Below are positions 10,769 through 23,554 of a DNA stretch of 64,000 bases, piece after piece. The notes beneath the pieces were generated by a model. That model was given only the letters and a program-made list of their open reading frames with translations. It was not told the origin of the DNA and made no database searches. Both the position numbers and the translations under genes were made by a program. Each line of letters begins with the position of its first letter. Position 1 is the stretch's first letter. Location: contig NC_063155.1 of the NCBI RefSeq assembly GCF_020921035.1, positions 26,839,294-26,903,293 on the forward strand. The letters run 5' to 3'. The DNA is from Rhodamnia argentea. Taxonomy: Eukaryota; Streptophyta; Magnoliopsida; Myrtales; Myrtaceae.

Positions 10769-13451
10769 ATGGGAGCTTGTGAGGGATGCTCTTGGCCTGT
10801 GTTCTTAGGGTTTCTCTTCACTTTCGGCCTTCTTCTTTGCATGGCCCAAGGCGACGTCCACACCTACACGCTCGTGGTGAGTGAACATCATCTACCATCT
10901 GTGCAGATTTGACGCTGTCGTTTTGGGAATCGCTCTTCTTTTTTCTGGCCTTTTCTTTGTTGTTATGACGTTCTGACCATCGTCATCACAAGCTTGCCCA
11001 TCAACTGTGACCACGATACTTACATGCTCGAAACGACCTGAATCGTGATGCACGATGCAGCTGCAAGAGACCCAGTTTGAGAGGTTATGTGAGAACAAAA
11101 GCATTCTAGTGGCCAATGGAAGCTTCCCGGGTCCGACGGTTTGGGCGCACCAAGGAGATACTGTCGTCGTTACTGTGGTGAACAACGGAAATTACGGCGT
11201 CACAATTCACTGGTAAAGTCTCTTTTCTTCTTTGCTCTTCTTTTTTAATCATAGAGACCAGAAAACGAGATGTATATAGTCTATTGGGCGCATGAGTTTT
11301 GTTTTCGAACCAAACAAAAAGGCAAGATTGAATAGCATCGCACGCCCAGGCACGGCGCGAGGCAGATGTGCAATCCATGGCACGATGGCCCAGAGTACGT
11401 GACGCAGTGCCCCATCCAACCCAAGCAAAACTTCACTCAGACGGTCGTGCTTGATAGAGAAGAAGGGACGCTCTGGTGGCATGCGCATAGCGACTGGGCT
11501 AGAGCATCCGTGCACGGCGCTCTCATTATTTACCCTAAACCTGGAAATGAGCACCCGTATAAACACGACGCGGAGCGAACCATCATACTCGGTGAGGCCA
11601 GGCCTGCGTACACGATTCGACCATCACTTTAAAGGTTAATGTGTACACAAACTAAAGCAGAGCACAATTCCATGCCGGTTTTGGGCAGGCGAATGGTATG
11701 AAAAGAACCTCACCGAGATGGTCATTAATGCAACGAGGACCGGCGGAGACGTGGACACATCGGTTGCCTACACCATCAATGGCCAACCCGGTGACTTTTA
11801 TCACTGCTCCAAAGGTATTAATTTGTTCAGTACTAAGTTCGTTCACATGTTCCATTCGTTACAGTTGATGTTGTCTATGTCATCTTCAAACGGCAATAAA
11901 AGCTCCAACCACACGATATAAGCGAAACACTAGCCTACCTAACGTCAATCACAGTTTCGATAAATAGGCAGGACCTTACTCGACTCTTTTGACACTATTA
12001 CGATGCAGAATCTACCTACCGGATGACGGTTGATCCTAATAAGACTTACCTTCTACGGATCATCAGCGCTATTATGAACGAAGAGATGTTCTTCGGCATA
12101 GCCGACCACGCCCTTACCCTCGTCGGGATGGATGGAGCTTACTTAGATCAAGTGACCACCAGCTACATAATGATAGCTCCGGGACAAACCATGGATGTTT
12201 TAGTCATGACAGACCAAGAACCGGGTCGCTATTACATGCTCGGCAGTCCTTTTGCGGACACTCAAGCTCCATCTGATACGACTACGCCCTCGGCGATACT
12301 CCATTACAATGGAGGCTACGAACCACGAAAATATCCTAATTCTATCACCCTTCCAGGCTCAACAGATAGGGATTCTGCCGAGAGCTTCATGCGGCTTTTG
12401 AAGAGTCTGGCCGATGACAAGCATCCTATTAAGGTCCCGCTGAACATCACGAAACGCTTGTACCTCACGGTCTCTGTGAACAATGTCGAATGCGCTGAGG
12501 GCGACACTTGTGAAGGGCCAAATGGTAACAGGCACTCGGCGAGCTTAAATAACATAAGCTGGACGGCTCCAAACATCGACATTCTACAGGCGTACTACCG
12601 GTATTTTAATGCCTTTGAACCCGAGCACCTTGGATTCCAATAGCTTATTTAGCAGAGTCATCTTCTCGGCAAGATACATACCGTGCGTTTGAACTTATGC
12701 AATTAATTTGCAGGAAGCTACCGGGGATCTACTATACAGATTTTCCAGATCAGCCTCCACGTTATTTCAACTTCACGGGAGACGTAGGTGATAATGTGAC
12801 GTATCCCGTGGTGGGAAGAACAGTGGTGGAGCCGATCGAATACGGTTCAGAGGTCGAAATAACCTTCCAGGGGACTAATATTCCGGCAGCGGAGAACCAC
12901 CCGATGCACCTACACGGTTATAGCTTTTACTTGATCGGCTTTGGACGCGGGAATTTCTCTCCGAACACGAGCATACCAACATACAATTTGCCCCGTCCAC
13001 CCAAAATCAACACCGTCGCAATTCCGAAAAATGGATGGGCAACCATAAGATTCAAAGCCGATAATCCTGGTACGTTCACCCATCAAAACGACAACAGTGC
13101 TTATGCACTAATCAATAGACACTATTATATCATCAAGTTGTGGTTTTTAGGAACATGAACTAGTTTATGAACACGCGGAAGCATAGGAAAGCGAAAAGTA
13201 TATAAACGTACATCAATGTGATACTTGCTTTGAATATATCGAGTTGGATAAGATTCTCTTTTTACCATTCAGTTTTCATGTACGAGCTAACTTATTCGGC
13301 TTATTTCTTAGGAGTCTGGTTCATGCACTGTCATCTGGAACGCCATGCGGGCTGGGGAATGGCCATGGCTTTCATCGTCTCGAATGGTCCTACGAAGGAA
13401 ACGAGCATGCGCGACATGCCCCCGGGCATGCCCCCTTGCCCGGGATCATAG
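10769..13451 (+). CDS. Laccase, LAC14/LAC15 (TT10)-like multicopper oxidase
   Basis: Seven exons: 10769-10876, 11061-11212, 11350-11591, 11689-11814, 12009-12600, 12714-13069 and 13312-13451. They give 571 residues, the usual laccase size, with all phases consistent. Residues 1 to about 28 are a secretory signal peptide. Three cupredoxin domains follow. Copper motifs are all present: HWHG (L1), WWHAHSDWARASVHG (L2), HPMHLHGYSFYLIGFG (L3) and FMHCHLERHAGWGM (L4). The residue ten after the T1 cysteine is Met, as in the LAC14/15 clade, where many lignin laccases have Leu. Such enzymes oxidise phenolics or flavonoids in the apoplast using O2; TT10 acts on seed-coat proanthocyanidins. Substrate here is inferred only. 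Several N-x-S/T sites suggest glycosylation. Confidence 0.92.
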
Positions 13452-14499
13452 ATCAATCGGCCTCTCTCTTTTTTCTAACATCGATTTGATGATCGGTGCT
13501 TAGCGAGACACGTATGCAGTCGATTTCACTTGAATCGGGTGCTTCATAGTTAGCTGGGAGTCATGCTGTTATAGCTGGAAGCATATGCATTTGAACACAT
13601 TCAAATGAGGCCCTTGAAGCGGATGCATCTGCGTCTTTCCATGTACAGAATACCTTGTGGGGGTAGACGTATTACTCTTATTGACGATGACAAGAGATCT
13701 GTGACGATTATCAAATGATCAAACAAAAACAAAAACAAAAAACAGCGGCATGTATTTTCTTCTTGAAAGAACAACACTCGCTTGTTTGAAATGCAAGATG
13801 ACGAGTTAATTTTTTTTGTCATGGAGAGTAAAAACTGCTCAAAGTCGTTTTCAGGGTTATTAATGGCTGCCAATCATTCTGCTTCACCGTTAGTACTTGA
13901 GCTCTCTCTCCTACTATCATTCAGCTTGTGATGAAATAGACGGGGGAAGCTCATCGCCTCCTTCGGCGCCGGTGACTGTCATGGATTCAGCGGATATGGC
14001 CACGGTGGAGCTCGTCTCGCCCTCAGAAATCCGTTCGCTCGTGGGTGGCCAAACCCGTCTGCTGGAGCTCGTGGTTGTCAATAGTTTTAGCAGTGGCTAT
14101 GGCGGACTAAACAAGAGAAAGCAGTTGGAGAATCTAACCTAGAAAATCGAAACATTAAGACAGTCTATTCCAAGTTAAGTATGCTTTATGTAATAAAGAT
14201 CCATTATTTCATAATTTTCTTACTTTACTCCTATTATTCACACCGATTCATTATTTCTTAAAATTAATATAAGACAGTCTATCCGGGTATTTATGTAAAC
14301 AAATAGTTTTCACGATATTCATTTTTAATTAGTTTTTCCCCACAAATATAAGATAATTTCAAGTTTCAAGGCAGGAGAGATTGAGAGAATATATGCCAAA
14401 TTCAACTTATTGAAATTAACTAGTTGATCTATCAAGTCCAAAATAGTCCTATTAATTACTTTTATTCGCTTAAAATGTTTAATGGAATATTTGAATATG
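13452..14499. other. Laccase 3' flank and AT-rich spacer
   Basis: Includes the laccase 3' UTR. A short GC-richer stretch at 13940-14130 can be read as about 60 codons but matches no family I know. The rest is AT-rich. Confidence 0.4.
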
Positions 14500-15154
14500 T
14501 TTAGGAAGGAGAATAAAGTTGAGTTAAGCTATGAACCAAATTTTATCGAGGTAAGGACCAACTCTTGGATTTCTCCATCAAACCAAGACTTAAAGTTTAA
14601 TGTAGATGGTTCGTGAAAGGATAAAAAAAGGGGGCAATAGATATTATTGCACGATGGGATAGAGGTTCTGTTGTCCAAGCATGGCCCAGATAAGGAAGAT
14701 AGGGCTCGCCGATGGAAGCGGAAGATACAACTTTTCTTCTTTTATCCGAAGTTACTCAATTCCTCGGCATCCGCGAAGCGGTCTTTAAAAGTGATTGCAT
14801 GATGTTAATTGATGCTATTCAACAAAATGGCATTTGCCCTTGGCGCATTCATCCTTTCGTCTTAGGCTCTCATTTCGTAATTAGAAACAACCTAGGATAG
14901 AGTTCGAAGTGAATCATTAGAACTAGTAACGTGGTTGCTCATGAGCTTGCAAAATGAGTTTTTCATCAAATAGGAACCGCAAATTCTTTTCCTTTTAATA
15001 ATTTCCCGTCTTAAAGTTAAAAATATAGCGTTAGTGGATTCTTCCTTAGTTCATCATCTTAACGAGAGGCTCATAGTTTCTCCTTGCAAACGTTTGGACT
15101 GCTTTGATGGATTGCCGGAATGGAATGACTGTTTCAGCAAAAAAAAAAAAAAAT
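14500..15154 (+). mobile_element. LINE 3' end: RNase H-like domain relic with poly(A)
   Basis: Pieces read as the RNase H-like domain found at the 3' end of plant LINEs: LKFNVDGS (about 14590-14613), IREAVFKSDCMMLIDAIQQ (about 14770-14828) and NVVAHELAK (about 14928-14955). Several in-frame stops and shifts interrupt it. A run of 15 A at 15139-15153 follows, as expected for target-primed reverse transcription. No reverse transcriptase is visible upstream, so the copy is 5'-truncated. A processed copy of a host RNase H-like gene is the alternative. Confidence 0.55.
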
Positions 15155-16033
15155 TAAATGATAAAGTTAAGTTTAGTGAAGATATTGTCAAATACAAATT
15201 TAAAAGAAGTGAAAAAAAATATGTTTTCTAAATCATTTTCGCTGGTTTCTTAATTTTGAAAACATGTTTGATTCGTAAAAACAATAAAATTTCATCGAAA
15301 TGAAAAAAAAAATGAAAAGAGGTCACTTAAATAAAAATTGCAAAGACTTTTTGCATTACCAAATGGACCAAAGCAACTTGCGTGCGATCGATGAAATTCG
15401 ATGAGGAATTTTCAGGCCGCGGCCGTCAAAGTTAGTCGAGCACTCGTCAGCTTGTTTGTCAATTCGAAAAGAGAAGAGAAGTGAGGTGCATATAAAGTGC
15501 AACATGCTAGCCCAACCGTCGCGACCTTCTCCCAAGTTCCGACTCGAGAGCCAGCGGGCTCGAGCTCGGCCACGTCGCGCGAATCTCGGCCTAGGTCACG
15601 TGCCCGCGCGTGGGCCTCGACGCTGGCCCCCCGCGCGACTGGGACGGGTCAGCGCAAGTGATCGTTCGTTATGGCGGGTCATCGATCTCGTCGCGTAGTT
15701 TCGGCTCCGAAGCAGTGGCAGTTTCGAGATAATCGCTGCGATTCGGGGGTAATTTCTCTTGAACCCGATTAAGATAATGATTCCCACCTCCACTTCTCGA
15801 CCGTCGAGGATCCACCACTGTCTTTCTCTGATCGTTTGACCGAAACCCGTCCCTTTCCAAGTTCTCAGATTTCAACGCCACGCGCCCTGAGAGAGAAAGC
15901 ATCACCGTCGCCGTCATCACCGGCGTCATCACCATCAGCGTCGCCGGGACTCATTGCCTCTGCGTCGTAATTCGTTATCCGAGTGGACCCACTGACGAAG
16001 GACTGGATTTTTTTTTTTCGAATTGAATCGGGC
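15155..16033. other. Spacer and promoter/leader of the ceramide synthase gene
   Basis: AT-rich to about 15400, then a GC-rich island (15420-15970) typical of a constitutive promoter and leader. The frames across the GC-rich part look like composition shadows. Confidence 0.4.
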
Positions 16034-19000
16034 ATGGCGTACATTGAGGAGATGAGGCGCGCTGATTGGGAGCGAGAGTCGTATCCCGACTATGGCGATT
16101 TCGCCGCCCTCCCCTTCTTCGCTCTCTTCTTCCCCTTCGTCAGATTCTTCCTCGACAGATTCATCTTCGAGGTAAGATTTTTTCTTTTCTTGCGCCACAC
16201 CTCCCGCGTCCGTTGCTCAGTGGATTCGTGTGGTTGAATTCAGGTCTGCTAGATTAATGCCATTGCTCGGCCTCGCTTTGTCGTGGGGTGTTGGGGATGG
16301 TTCGAGCGGGGGCATAACAGGGTCGAGCTCTCTGTGCGATATAATAGTTATGCGTCGAGTGGAGGAGCATTGGATAACATCAACGGATGTGTTACATGCG
16401 CTTATGCCACGCAGAGATTGCTTTTTGCGATGATCGATCGCTACATCTTGTCCTTGCCGTGTTCTGACTTGGGCGTTGACTGGCTTAAGAGGCTGAATTT
16501 TAGGAGTTCACTTTTTGTTGGGATGCTGGGTTCACTTCAGAGGCTGTGGTCTTTTCCTCTTGCAACGAACATACACTTGCTCTGGCATTCCCGTTTCATG
16601 GCTCCCGGGTGGGGATTAAATTCATGTGATTGCGGATATTTACTTTGGTCGTGCAAGCTGAACCATTATTGGAGAATCAAGTTTGCTTTTTAGCGGTTTG
16701 TAGAGAGGGTTTTGGGGTGTTGGAGGAATTCGGCATTAGTTGGTAAATGAATAATGAGTACATCGGCCGGTCTACTGAATTGTTTTTTTTTCAAGCATTT
16801 TACATACAGAAAATGCTATTAACTGCTGCCCTCAATGGTATTATAGCCTTATTTTCTGAACTTTGATAAGTTAGCCTGCTTTCTAAATCTCTGCGCTTCA
16901 TCTGAAAAATTGATTATGCTACAGGCAGTTGGTAGATGGTTGATTTTGGGGAAGGGGAAGCAAATGATGGATATAGAGTCGGACAGCAGGAAGAAGCTAC
17001 GAAAATTCAAGGAGTCAGCATGGAAATGTGTTTACTTTCTTTCAGCTGAGCTTCTGGCTCTATATGTAACGTATGATGAACCTTGGTTCACTAATACTAG
17101 ATACTTTTGGGTAGGACCGGGAGATCAGGTTTGGCCTGACCAGAAGATTAAGTGAGTTCCATGTGTGCCATACTGAAATGCTAATGGGTTTAATCCTGTT
17201 TTCCTCCAGAAAGTATGCTTATTGGCTTAATGACCTTTCTTTTTGAAATTTCAGATTGAAATTGAAGGGGTTGTACATGTATGCTGCTGGATTTTACACA
17301 TACTCCATAGTTGCTTTGGTTTTCTGGGAAACACGAAGATCCGACTTTGGAGTGTCAATGAGTCATCATGTCGCGACTGTAATTCTAATTGTCCTATCTT
17401 ACATATGTAGGTATGTTTTAAGATATGATGGAGAGTTCACTTGTTAATTTGTGTAAATTGGCAGACACAGAGTAGCAGAAGGCTTATCTTATTTGGTAAT
17501 TTAGATGCATTGGGTTCCCGTGCATAGCAAGGCGTGTTCTTGCTTCAGGATAACACTTCATAGTTTCTTTCTAAAATTTTTCTTTCTTAGTTCTTTAGAT
17601 GCATTAATGCATTAGGCACCTGTGATAGATAGCATGCTTCTTGGTTCATTCTATAAGAAAGTTATTTCATCATTGGCTCTACGCTTTATTCAAATTAAGA
17701 TGTCATATGATAGTTCTCTCTTTTTCTCCAAATTTATCCTATGCAGGTTTGCCCGAGTGGGTTCAGTTGTATTAGCTCTTCATGATGCCAGTGATATTTT
17801 TCTGGAAATAGGGAAGATGTCCAAGTACAGTGGAGCAGAGATGATTGCCAGTGGTGCATTTATACTCTTTGTTTTGTCTTGGATCATTTTGCGTCTTATT
17901 TATTACCCATTCTGGATCATTTGGAGTACTAGGTAAACATTTATCACCTAGCATGCTCATTGGTTTGCTTTATCTTTTGCAAGATCTTAGCGTTCCCATC
18001 ATTTTCCATATCCGCAATTCATGAGTCTTTTGAATCTGAGACATAAGTAACAAATTGGATTAGTCACCTATAGAGTGATCATGTTAGTATGGTTGATTGT
18101 TTTCAGGTTTGGTTTTGAAGTTCTGTAGTTTTAATTGATACATATCCTTCCCTGTTGAGAAAATTTTATAAGCCAAACAGAAATAATCAGTCAGTGCCGA
18201 TGTAAGTCCTGTTGTAAAGCTGCACTCATACTTGCTAGAAAAAAACACGCGCCTGTTATTTGACTCAACAGAATAATCAGCAACTCTAATTGAATGACTA
18301 TATTCCTAACTTGTACAAGAATGACAAGCTAAGAGCTACGTGCATTTACTTGGGGCAATGAGCTTTTCTATCAGAAGAATAATTCATAGTTCAAAATCCT
18401 TCAGAGACTACAGGATAAGGGGGGAGGCACGTAGGCACATGATGGGACATGCTGACAATGAAACTTATTGCACATGATGACTCAACCACCTGACTTTAAT
18501 CCCCGCTGAAGTTGCTTGTTATGCTATTTCTAGTTTCTCCTAAAAGGTAGCAACTTTGTGCATTCTTAAAGTGCAAAGCTTTCCGTATCTTCCTTCTTGA
18601 AAATTGTCATGGTCCTGACTCCCACCATATACTTGCCATCTTTCCTTAGAAGATAGCTCCACGCCATTGCTGCATGGTCCAAACTTCAAAATCTGTTTGC
18701 ATTTTATCAAATCGAGGCAATGGCTCCGTGTCCTTTTTTTGTATAACAAAGAAAATAAAGGCTGCTTCATGGTAATTGTGCTAATCTCTGTGAGTCTTTG
18801 GCATTTTTAGATGGTATCGACATGCATCATGGTGGAAAACCATCACTGTTTAGCGTAGAATTTAGCTTTCCTAGGTATAATCAATTATAAGCTTTTAGCC
18901 ATCCACAAGACTGCCTTTTGATATGCTGCTGCCTCCTGTGCGGGAGTTAATATCTGACTTTTTGTTTTCATTTGTAAATCCCAGCTATGAGGTTCTGTTG

Positions 19001-20349
19001 ACATTGGATAAGAACAAGCACCAAGTGGATGGCCCAATTTATTATTATGTGTTTAATAGTCTTCTGCTTTGCTTGCTTGTTCTTCATGTCTATTGGTGGG
19101 TCTTGATATTCCGGATGCTTGTGAAGCAAATTCAAGCCAGAGGGCAGGTCACTGATGATGTCAGATCTGGTGAGTCGAAGCATGGGCCTTTTTAACAATT
19201 TCAATAGAGAATATGCCGTATTATCATTCCCTCGGTGGAACTCCTGATTTTTTTTCCCTTCTGTTTCATGACTTTCATGACTTTTAGTCTTCCTTGGTCT
19301 AATATTAAAAATGCCTCCTGATGGAAGAAAGAGAATAACCTGCTTTACAATATCATCTCAGCCGTGAACTTTTCAGGAATAGCATCCCAAAGTCTCTCTC
19401 TGGAGATATATCTCCACAGTACCCCTTGTTTCATTTTCTATTTCATTTAATTCATCCACTTACAATGACAAACTTACCAATCTGATGGAAAACTAATAAT
19501 CAGTGTGGATAGAGTTTGAAATGGAAGCCGTGATCTGCAAAGGCAGTTTTATGGAAAACTTTGTCGTCATTCAATGCATGAGAATCGTAATTATGATATC
19601 AGAGTGCACGAAATGATAAGAGAGCATGGGGAATTGGAAGACATTAAAGAATGGGCTTTTCTATGTTAATTTTGATCTTCAAAAAGCATAGTCATTTTGT
19701 GTTTTCCATGCTAAAAGTTTTCTTTTGAGAAAAAATAAATCTGAAGTTTTCTCAGGGTAAAAGGCACAGAAAGCATATCTAGCAAATTCCCAAGCCAAAA
19801 TTACTTACAATAGGAAAAGTTTGCGTTTCTCAAAAGATCGCGTTAATCGCATATTCAGTAGTCCATGCAGGATTTTGGGGCAGCCACTGACCTATAACAT
19901 CCTTATGGCACATTGTGTAGATTTCCATCTTTTAACCAGTTGTCATAATTGATTTATACACTGTAAGGGTCTTGTTTATCAGGAAACCTTCCTCAGAGAT
20001 CCGCTTTGGTGGTTTCAACCCATTGCCACTCCCTTGTTGATGCACTCAACAGAAACTTCATTAGATTTCCTTTTCTTTTTCCTTGTCTTTGGTTACTGTT
20101 AGCTGATTTGGAACTAGTAAAGAACCAAGCAGAAGTTGACACAATTACAATTTGTGGAAATACTGTAGACGCGATGGTGGGTCGTTTTCCTTAATTTCAC
20201 TGCAGGGTGTTTTAGGAGTTTTAAGGAACCATTATTTGCATAGCCTATGTATCTTTGTGGTTTACAAAAGGCGTAGGAGCTTATGCTGCCTCTCTCAAAA
20301 GCTTTCATTCTTTGCAGATTCTGAAGATGAAGATGGGCATGAAGATTGA
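16034..20349 (+). CDS. Ceramide synthase, LAG1/TLC family (LOH1/LOH3-like)
   Basis: Six exons: 16034-16171, 16925-17151, 17255-17410, 17747-17932, 18985-19169 and 20318-20349. They give 307 residues, close to Arabidopsis LOH1 and LOH3. The enzyme acylates sphingoid bases with fatty acyl-CoA in the ER membrane. Several hydrophobic segments form the TLC domain. The Lag motif is present: [16 protein letters not shown] in exon 3, and [17 protein letters not shown] in exon 4 with the conserved HD pair. The very acidic C-terminus ([10 protein letters not shown]) is encoded by a tiny last exon after a 1.1-kb intron. Similarity favours the LOH1/LOH3 branch, which prefers very-long-chain acyl-CoA and trihydroxy bases, over LOH2; that assignment is inference. 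Confidence 0.93.
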
Positions 20350-22150
20350 TCAAGTAACAGGTAAGCTGCCACAGCATCCAAAGAAGATCACTGCAAGAGC
20401 CATTTGGATGCTTTGTGTGCAAGTTTAAATCACATAAACATTATGAAGTTGTATATGAAATGGTCATAAATTTCAAGGTTGTAGACAACTGTAGACTAGA
20501 GTTACTGCAACAACTTGGTTTATCATTTGGGACAACTGGATTTTCTTTACAGAAGTGTTAAGCTCTAATGTGGGTGGGAATGCCGTAGACTCTCTTCTCT
20601 CTTTTTGGCCACCGAATGCCATAGAAATTAGCTGCATTTGGTTATAGGATATGGCTACTGGAGGATAGGATAAAATAGCTGAAGAAATCTCCACATTTCT
20701 TATGTCACGTGCATTGTTTGAGAAATCATGGATAAAAGAGACAGGATATAAACATTTACCATCCTATCTTATGTTTGGTTGGTTAGATACATCTGAGTTC
20801 AAAATTACAAAAATGTCAGCATTATATAACTTCTTAAAAGTAAGTCCCCAACGAAATATTCAACAGAACATACTAGTCTCGGATTTCAGATTTATGAAGG
20901 GGTTTCTACATGTTAAGTTGCTGCTAAATTCAGGTACATAATGAGCTCAAACGATTTCTATTTCGAAATTCTATGTAACATCACATGGGATGATTGGTTC
21001 TTTGAAATGTACAGTTCCCCTTCTGGGGGTCCTTGTACATTAATGGCTCGGTCTGTTGCTAGAATTTTTTAATTGTTTCAGGGCTTTATGTTTACCCGTT
21101 ATTCAGGAACTGTGGCTAATGATTTTCTTGTTTCACAGATGGGAAACAGCGGCCTAGTTTATTTACTCGACATGTTCATTTGCTGATACCAAGCGCCTCT
21201 CCGTAAAGTTGATTTTTTGCGACCCGAAGGGATGTGCGAATTCTTTTAGGCCTGGATCGGAAGCATTTTTTTAGAAGATTTATTCGAATTGTCCACCAGA
21301 GAGCTTGATTCTTGGCCACTTCTCTCTTCTAACCAAAACTTGATTCTTGACTTGGACGCAATTCTCTCACCTGTATATCATTTGAATAAAGTGGATTCTT
21401 GAGGAAATGAATTCTTGTTGGTGCAATTCCAGCAAAAGAAAAAGAAAAGAGCTCTTGTTGATACAATTTACCAAGCTGTTCGTTTATTTGAGACCTTGTA
21501 CGGAATCTAGGCTGAGATGTTCCCTGAAGAATCTCTCTCTCTCTCTCTCTCTCTCTCTGAGCTTTGGGTTTTGTACTTTTTGATTATCTCTTTTAGAGAT
21601 GATCGTTGGACGGTCCCTGGATAGATCAAAATTTCCGCACAAGGCTGCTCGGAAAAATTTCTGCATATGGATCTTCGGGTTCGGGCCATGGGAGGGTAAA
21701 TGCCTTTGCTTAAAAAGTCATTGCCCCTGTGCGGGTCAGGTCAGGTCGGGCATGGAGCAGCCTCGGTAACATAATCTATGCGCAAACGGGGAGCGGCAAA
21801 ATTTCTCCAAAGCATCCAACGTGAAATCTTCACTCAATGAATCCGAAACATAATATCTTCGCAACTTATGTCGTGGTCTCAATAGGGTTTTACAAGACCT
21901 ACTCGCGTGATCTATCTCCGATGCATCAACACGTAATCAAGCATGTTCTTGTCAAGCCTGATTATGTTAATTTGTATATGAGTGACAAATCTCGCATGCA
22001 GATCGATGTTTTTAATTTGTTTGTGACACATTTAGACAGATTTCAATTATATACATTAGTACATCAGGCGTGTCAATGCGCACAAGTACATATTTGTGAT
22101 CAACTTTCAAAATTGTGATGTGTCCGCATTGGGCCTAAGTCAAACACGAA
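20350..22150. other. Ceramide synthase 3' region and spacer
   Basis: The 3' UTR may be long: an AATAAA signal lies at 21385-21390 and an acceptor-like site before 21140. No further protein was recognised. Confidence 0.35.
21530..21558. repeat. (CT)n microsatellite
   Basis: About 13 uninterrupted CT units. Confidence 0.85.
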
Positions 22151-22236
22151 TATAATGTCTACAGCTAGGACTATTAGGGTGTCTAATCCCATTCGCTTGC
22201 CTAACTTTCGCCTCTCAGTATAGGCGGCCCACGAGA
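22151..22236 (-). pseudogene. Plastid 16S rRNA fragment in nuclear DNA (NUPT)
   Basis: The plus strand reads as the reverse complement of the 16S rRNA V4/V5 border: GTCTAATCCCATTCGCT (about 22180-22197), then CTTTCGCCTCTCAGT. Flanking bases fit the plastid sequence from the GCTAGGACTAC side to the GGCCCA side. About a dozen differences are scattered along it, several of them C-to-T or G-to-A type. This fits a decayed nuclear plastid insertion about 85 bases long. A mitochondrial 16S-like (18S) source is less likely but not excluded. Confidence 0.7.
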
Positions 22237-22487
22237 CAACGCAGAGACATGAATTAGAGGAAGAACTGTTAAGGGGGGGCGAGTTGGGCCGGGTCCGGGT
22301 CAATCGAATACGAAATTTCTATGGGCTTTACCCGGCCCATGACGGAAGAGAAAGATTGTGTTTTTTCGGTTTTCGTGAGCGAGAAGAAAAGTTGGGCTTT
22401 GGGATCACATCTTTTGCGATTTGCTTCGTCTCGAATCCTCTCTTGCTCGCTCCCACTGACCCTGCTTGCTTTATTCAACCGGAGGAG

Positions 22488-23528
22488 GTACCTCTCTCTC
22501 TCTCTCTCTAGCAAGTGACTTCTCTTTTGTTGTTCTTCGTTTCCTGCGTAATTGCTTATAGCTTGGGCGATGCTTCCATGGTAGACTAGTTTCGGCTGGT
22601 GGTGGTTTTGTTCGAATTTTGGTTTAGCTCACACATCGCAAATTTGCTTCCTCCTACTGTGTATGTTTCATTTTGAGTCGACCCTGCATTTGCCTGCTTT
22701 CGCTGAAGCTGTTGACTGCGGCGGCTTTCGTTTGAATAGATCTAGTTCTTCTGGTCTGCCTTGACGTTAGGGAAGTGTGAACGAGCGAGGACTCTTCGAG
22801 TTAATCGGTCCCTTCGGTGTTCCTCTCGTCCTCTGTAATTCGTCTTCTATGGTTAACAGTTGTTCAAGTGCAGATGTCATTTATAACATATATGCATTTT
22901 ACCCATAGTTAAGTAGGCAAAGAGGATTAAAAAAAAAAAAAAGGTTTTAGTTTTTCTTGGATGCATGATGCATCACACGGTTTCTCTCCCACAGTATGAT
23001 TCGTTCATTGGCCAATGATGATGTTGCTCCCGACGATTCTACCTACTTCCGTACGACTTGAATTGCTGTAGAAGTCCCTCATATTTTGCTCTATATCATG
23101 TAGGAATAGATGCTACCGTCTCCTACTGTGTTGTGTTAGAATAAGTACTTGCTTTCTTTACATAAATGACTGGCGAGTTGCAACCATGGATATTGCATGA
23201 TTCACGCACAATGATATTTGATGCTATTTGAAGTTTTGTGATTTTTTTTTTGTGGATTGTGACACCACAATCATGGGCATTGGTAAGTATTGAATTGATT
23301 GATTGACGACATCTACATTGTATGGTCCTTAGGTTAAGAATGAATGTTTAAGTCAAACATAATCACACATATGGACTCAGGATGTAGGTGTAGGAACTCT
23401 GATATTGTAAATGTGGTGTTTGGTATGGTGACTATGGCCCGACATTTTGTTGTGGTCTTCTTCTCTTTCTTTAGAGAACCGCAAATTGGGATGAGACTTG
23501 AGAATGTGATTTTGTGGTAATTGTTCAG
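22488..23528 (+). other. Leader intron of the PAC1-like gene
   Basis: A GAG/GTACCT donor follows a promoter-like stretch, and TTGTTCAG at 23521-23528 is an acceptor 26 bases before the start codon. Together they suggest a spliced 5' UTR. A CT run lies just inside the intron (about 22493-22511). Confidence 0.4.
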
Positions 23529-23554
23529 GGTGCGCAACGTGGGCTGCGATAGCC

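Noticed and set aside
13897-14142. 81-codon frame with a GC-richer middle
   Set aside because: No family resemblance, no splice context and it abuts transposon relics; listed only as spacer.
15456-15698. 80-codon Arg/Pro-rich frame before the ceramide synthase
   Set aside because: GC-rich promoter composition gives such frames by chance; no recognisable domain and no promoter of its own.
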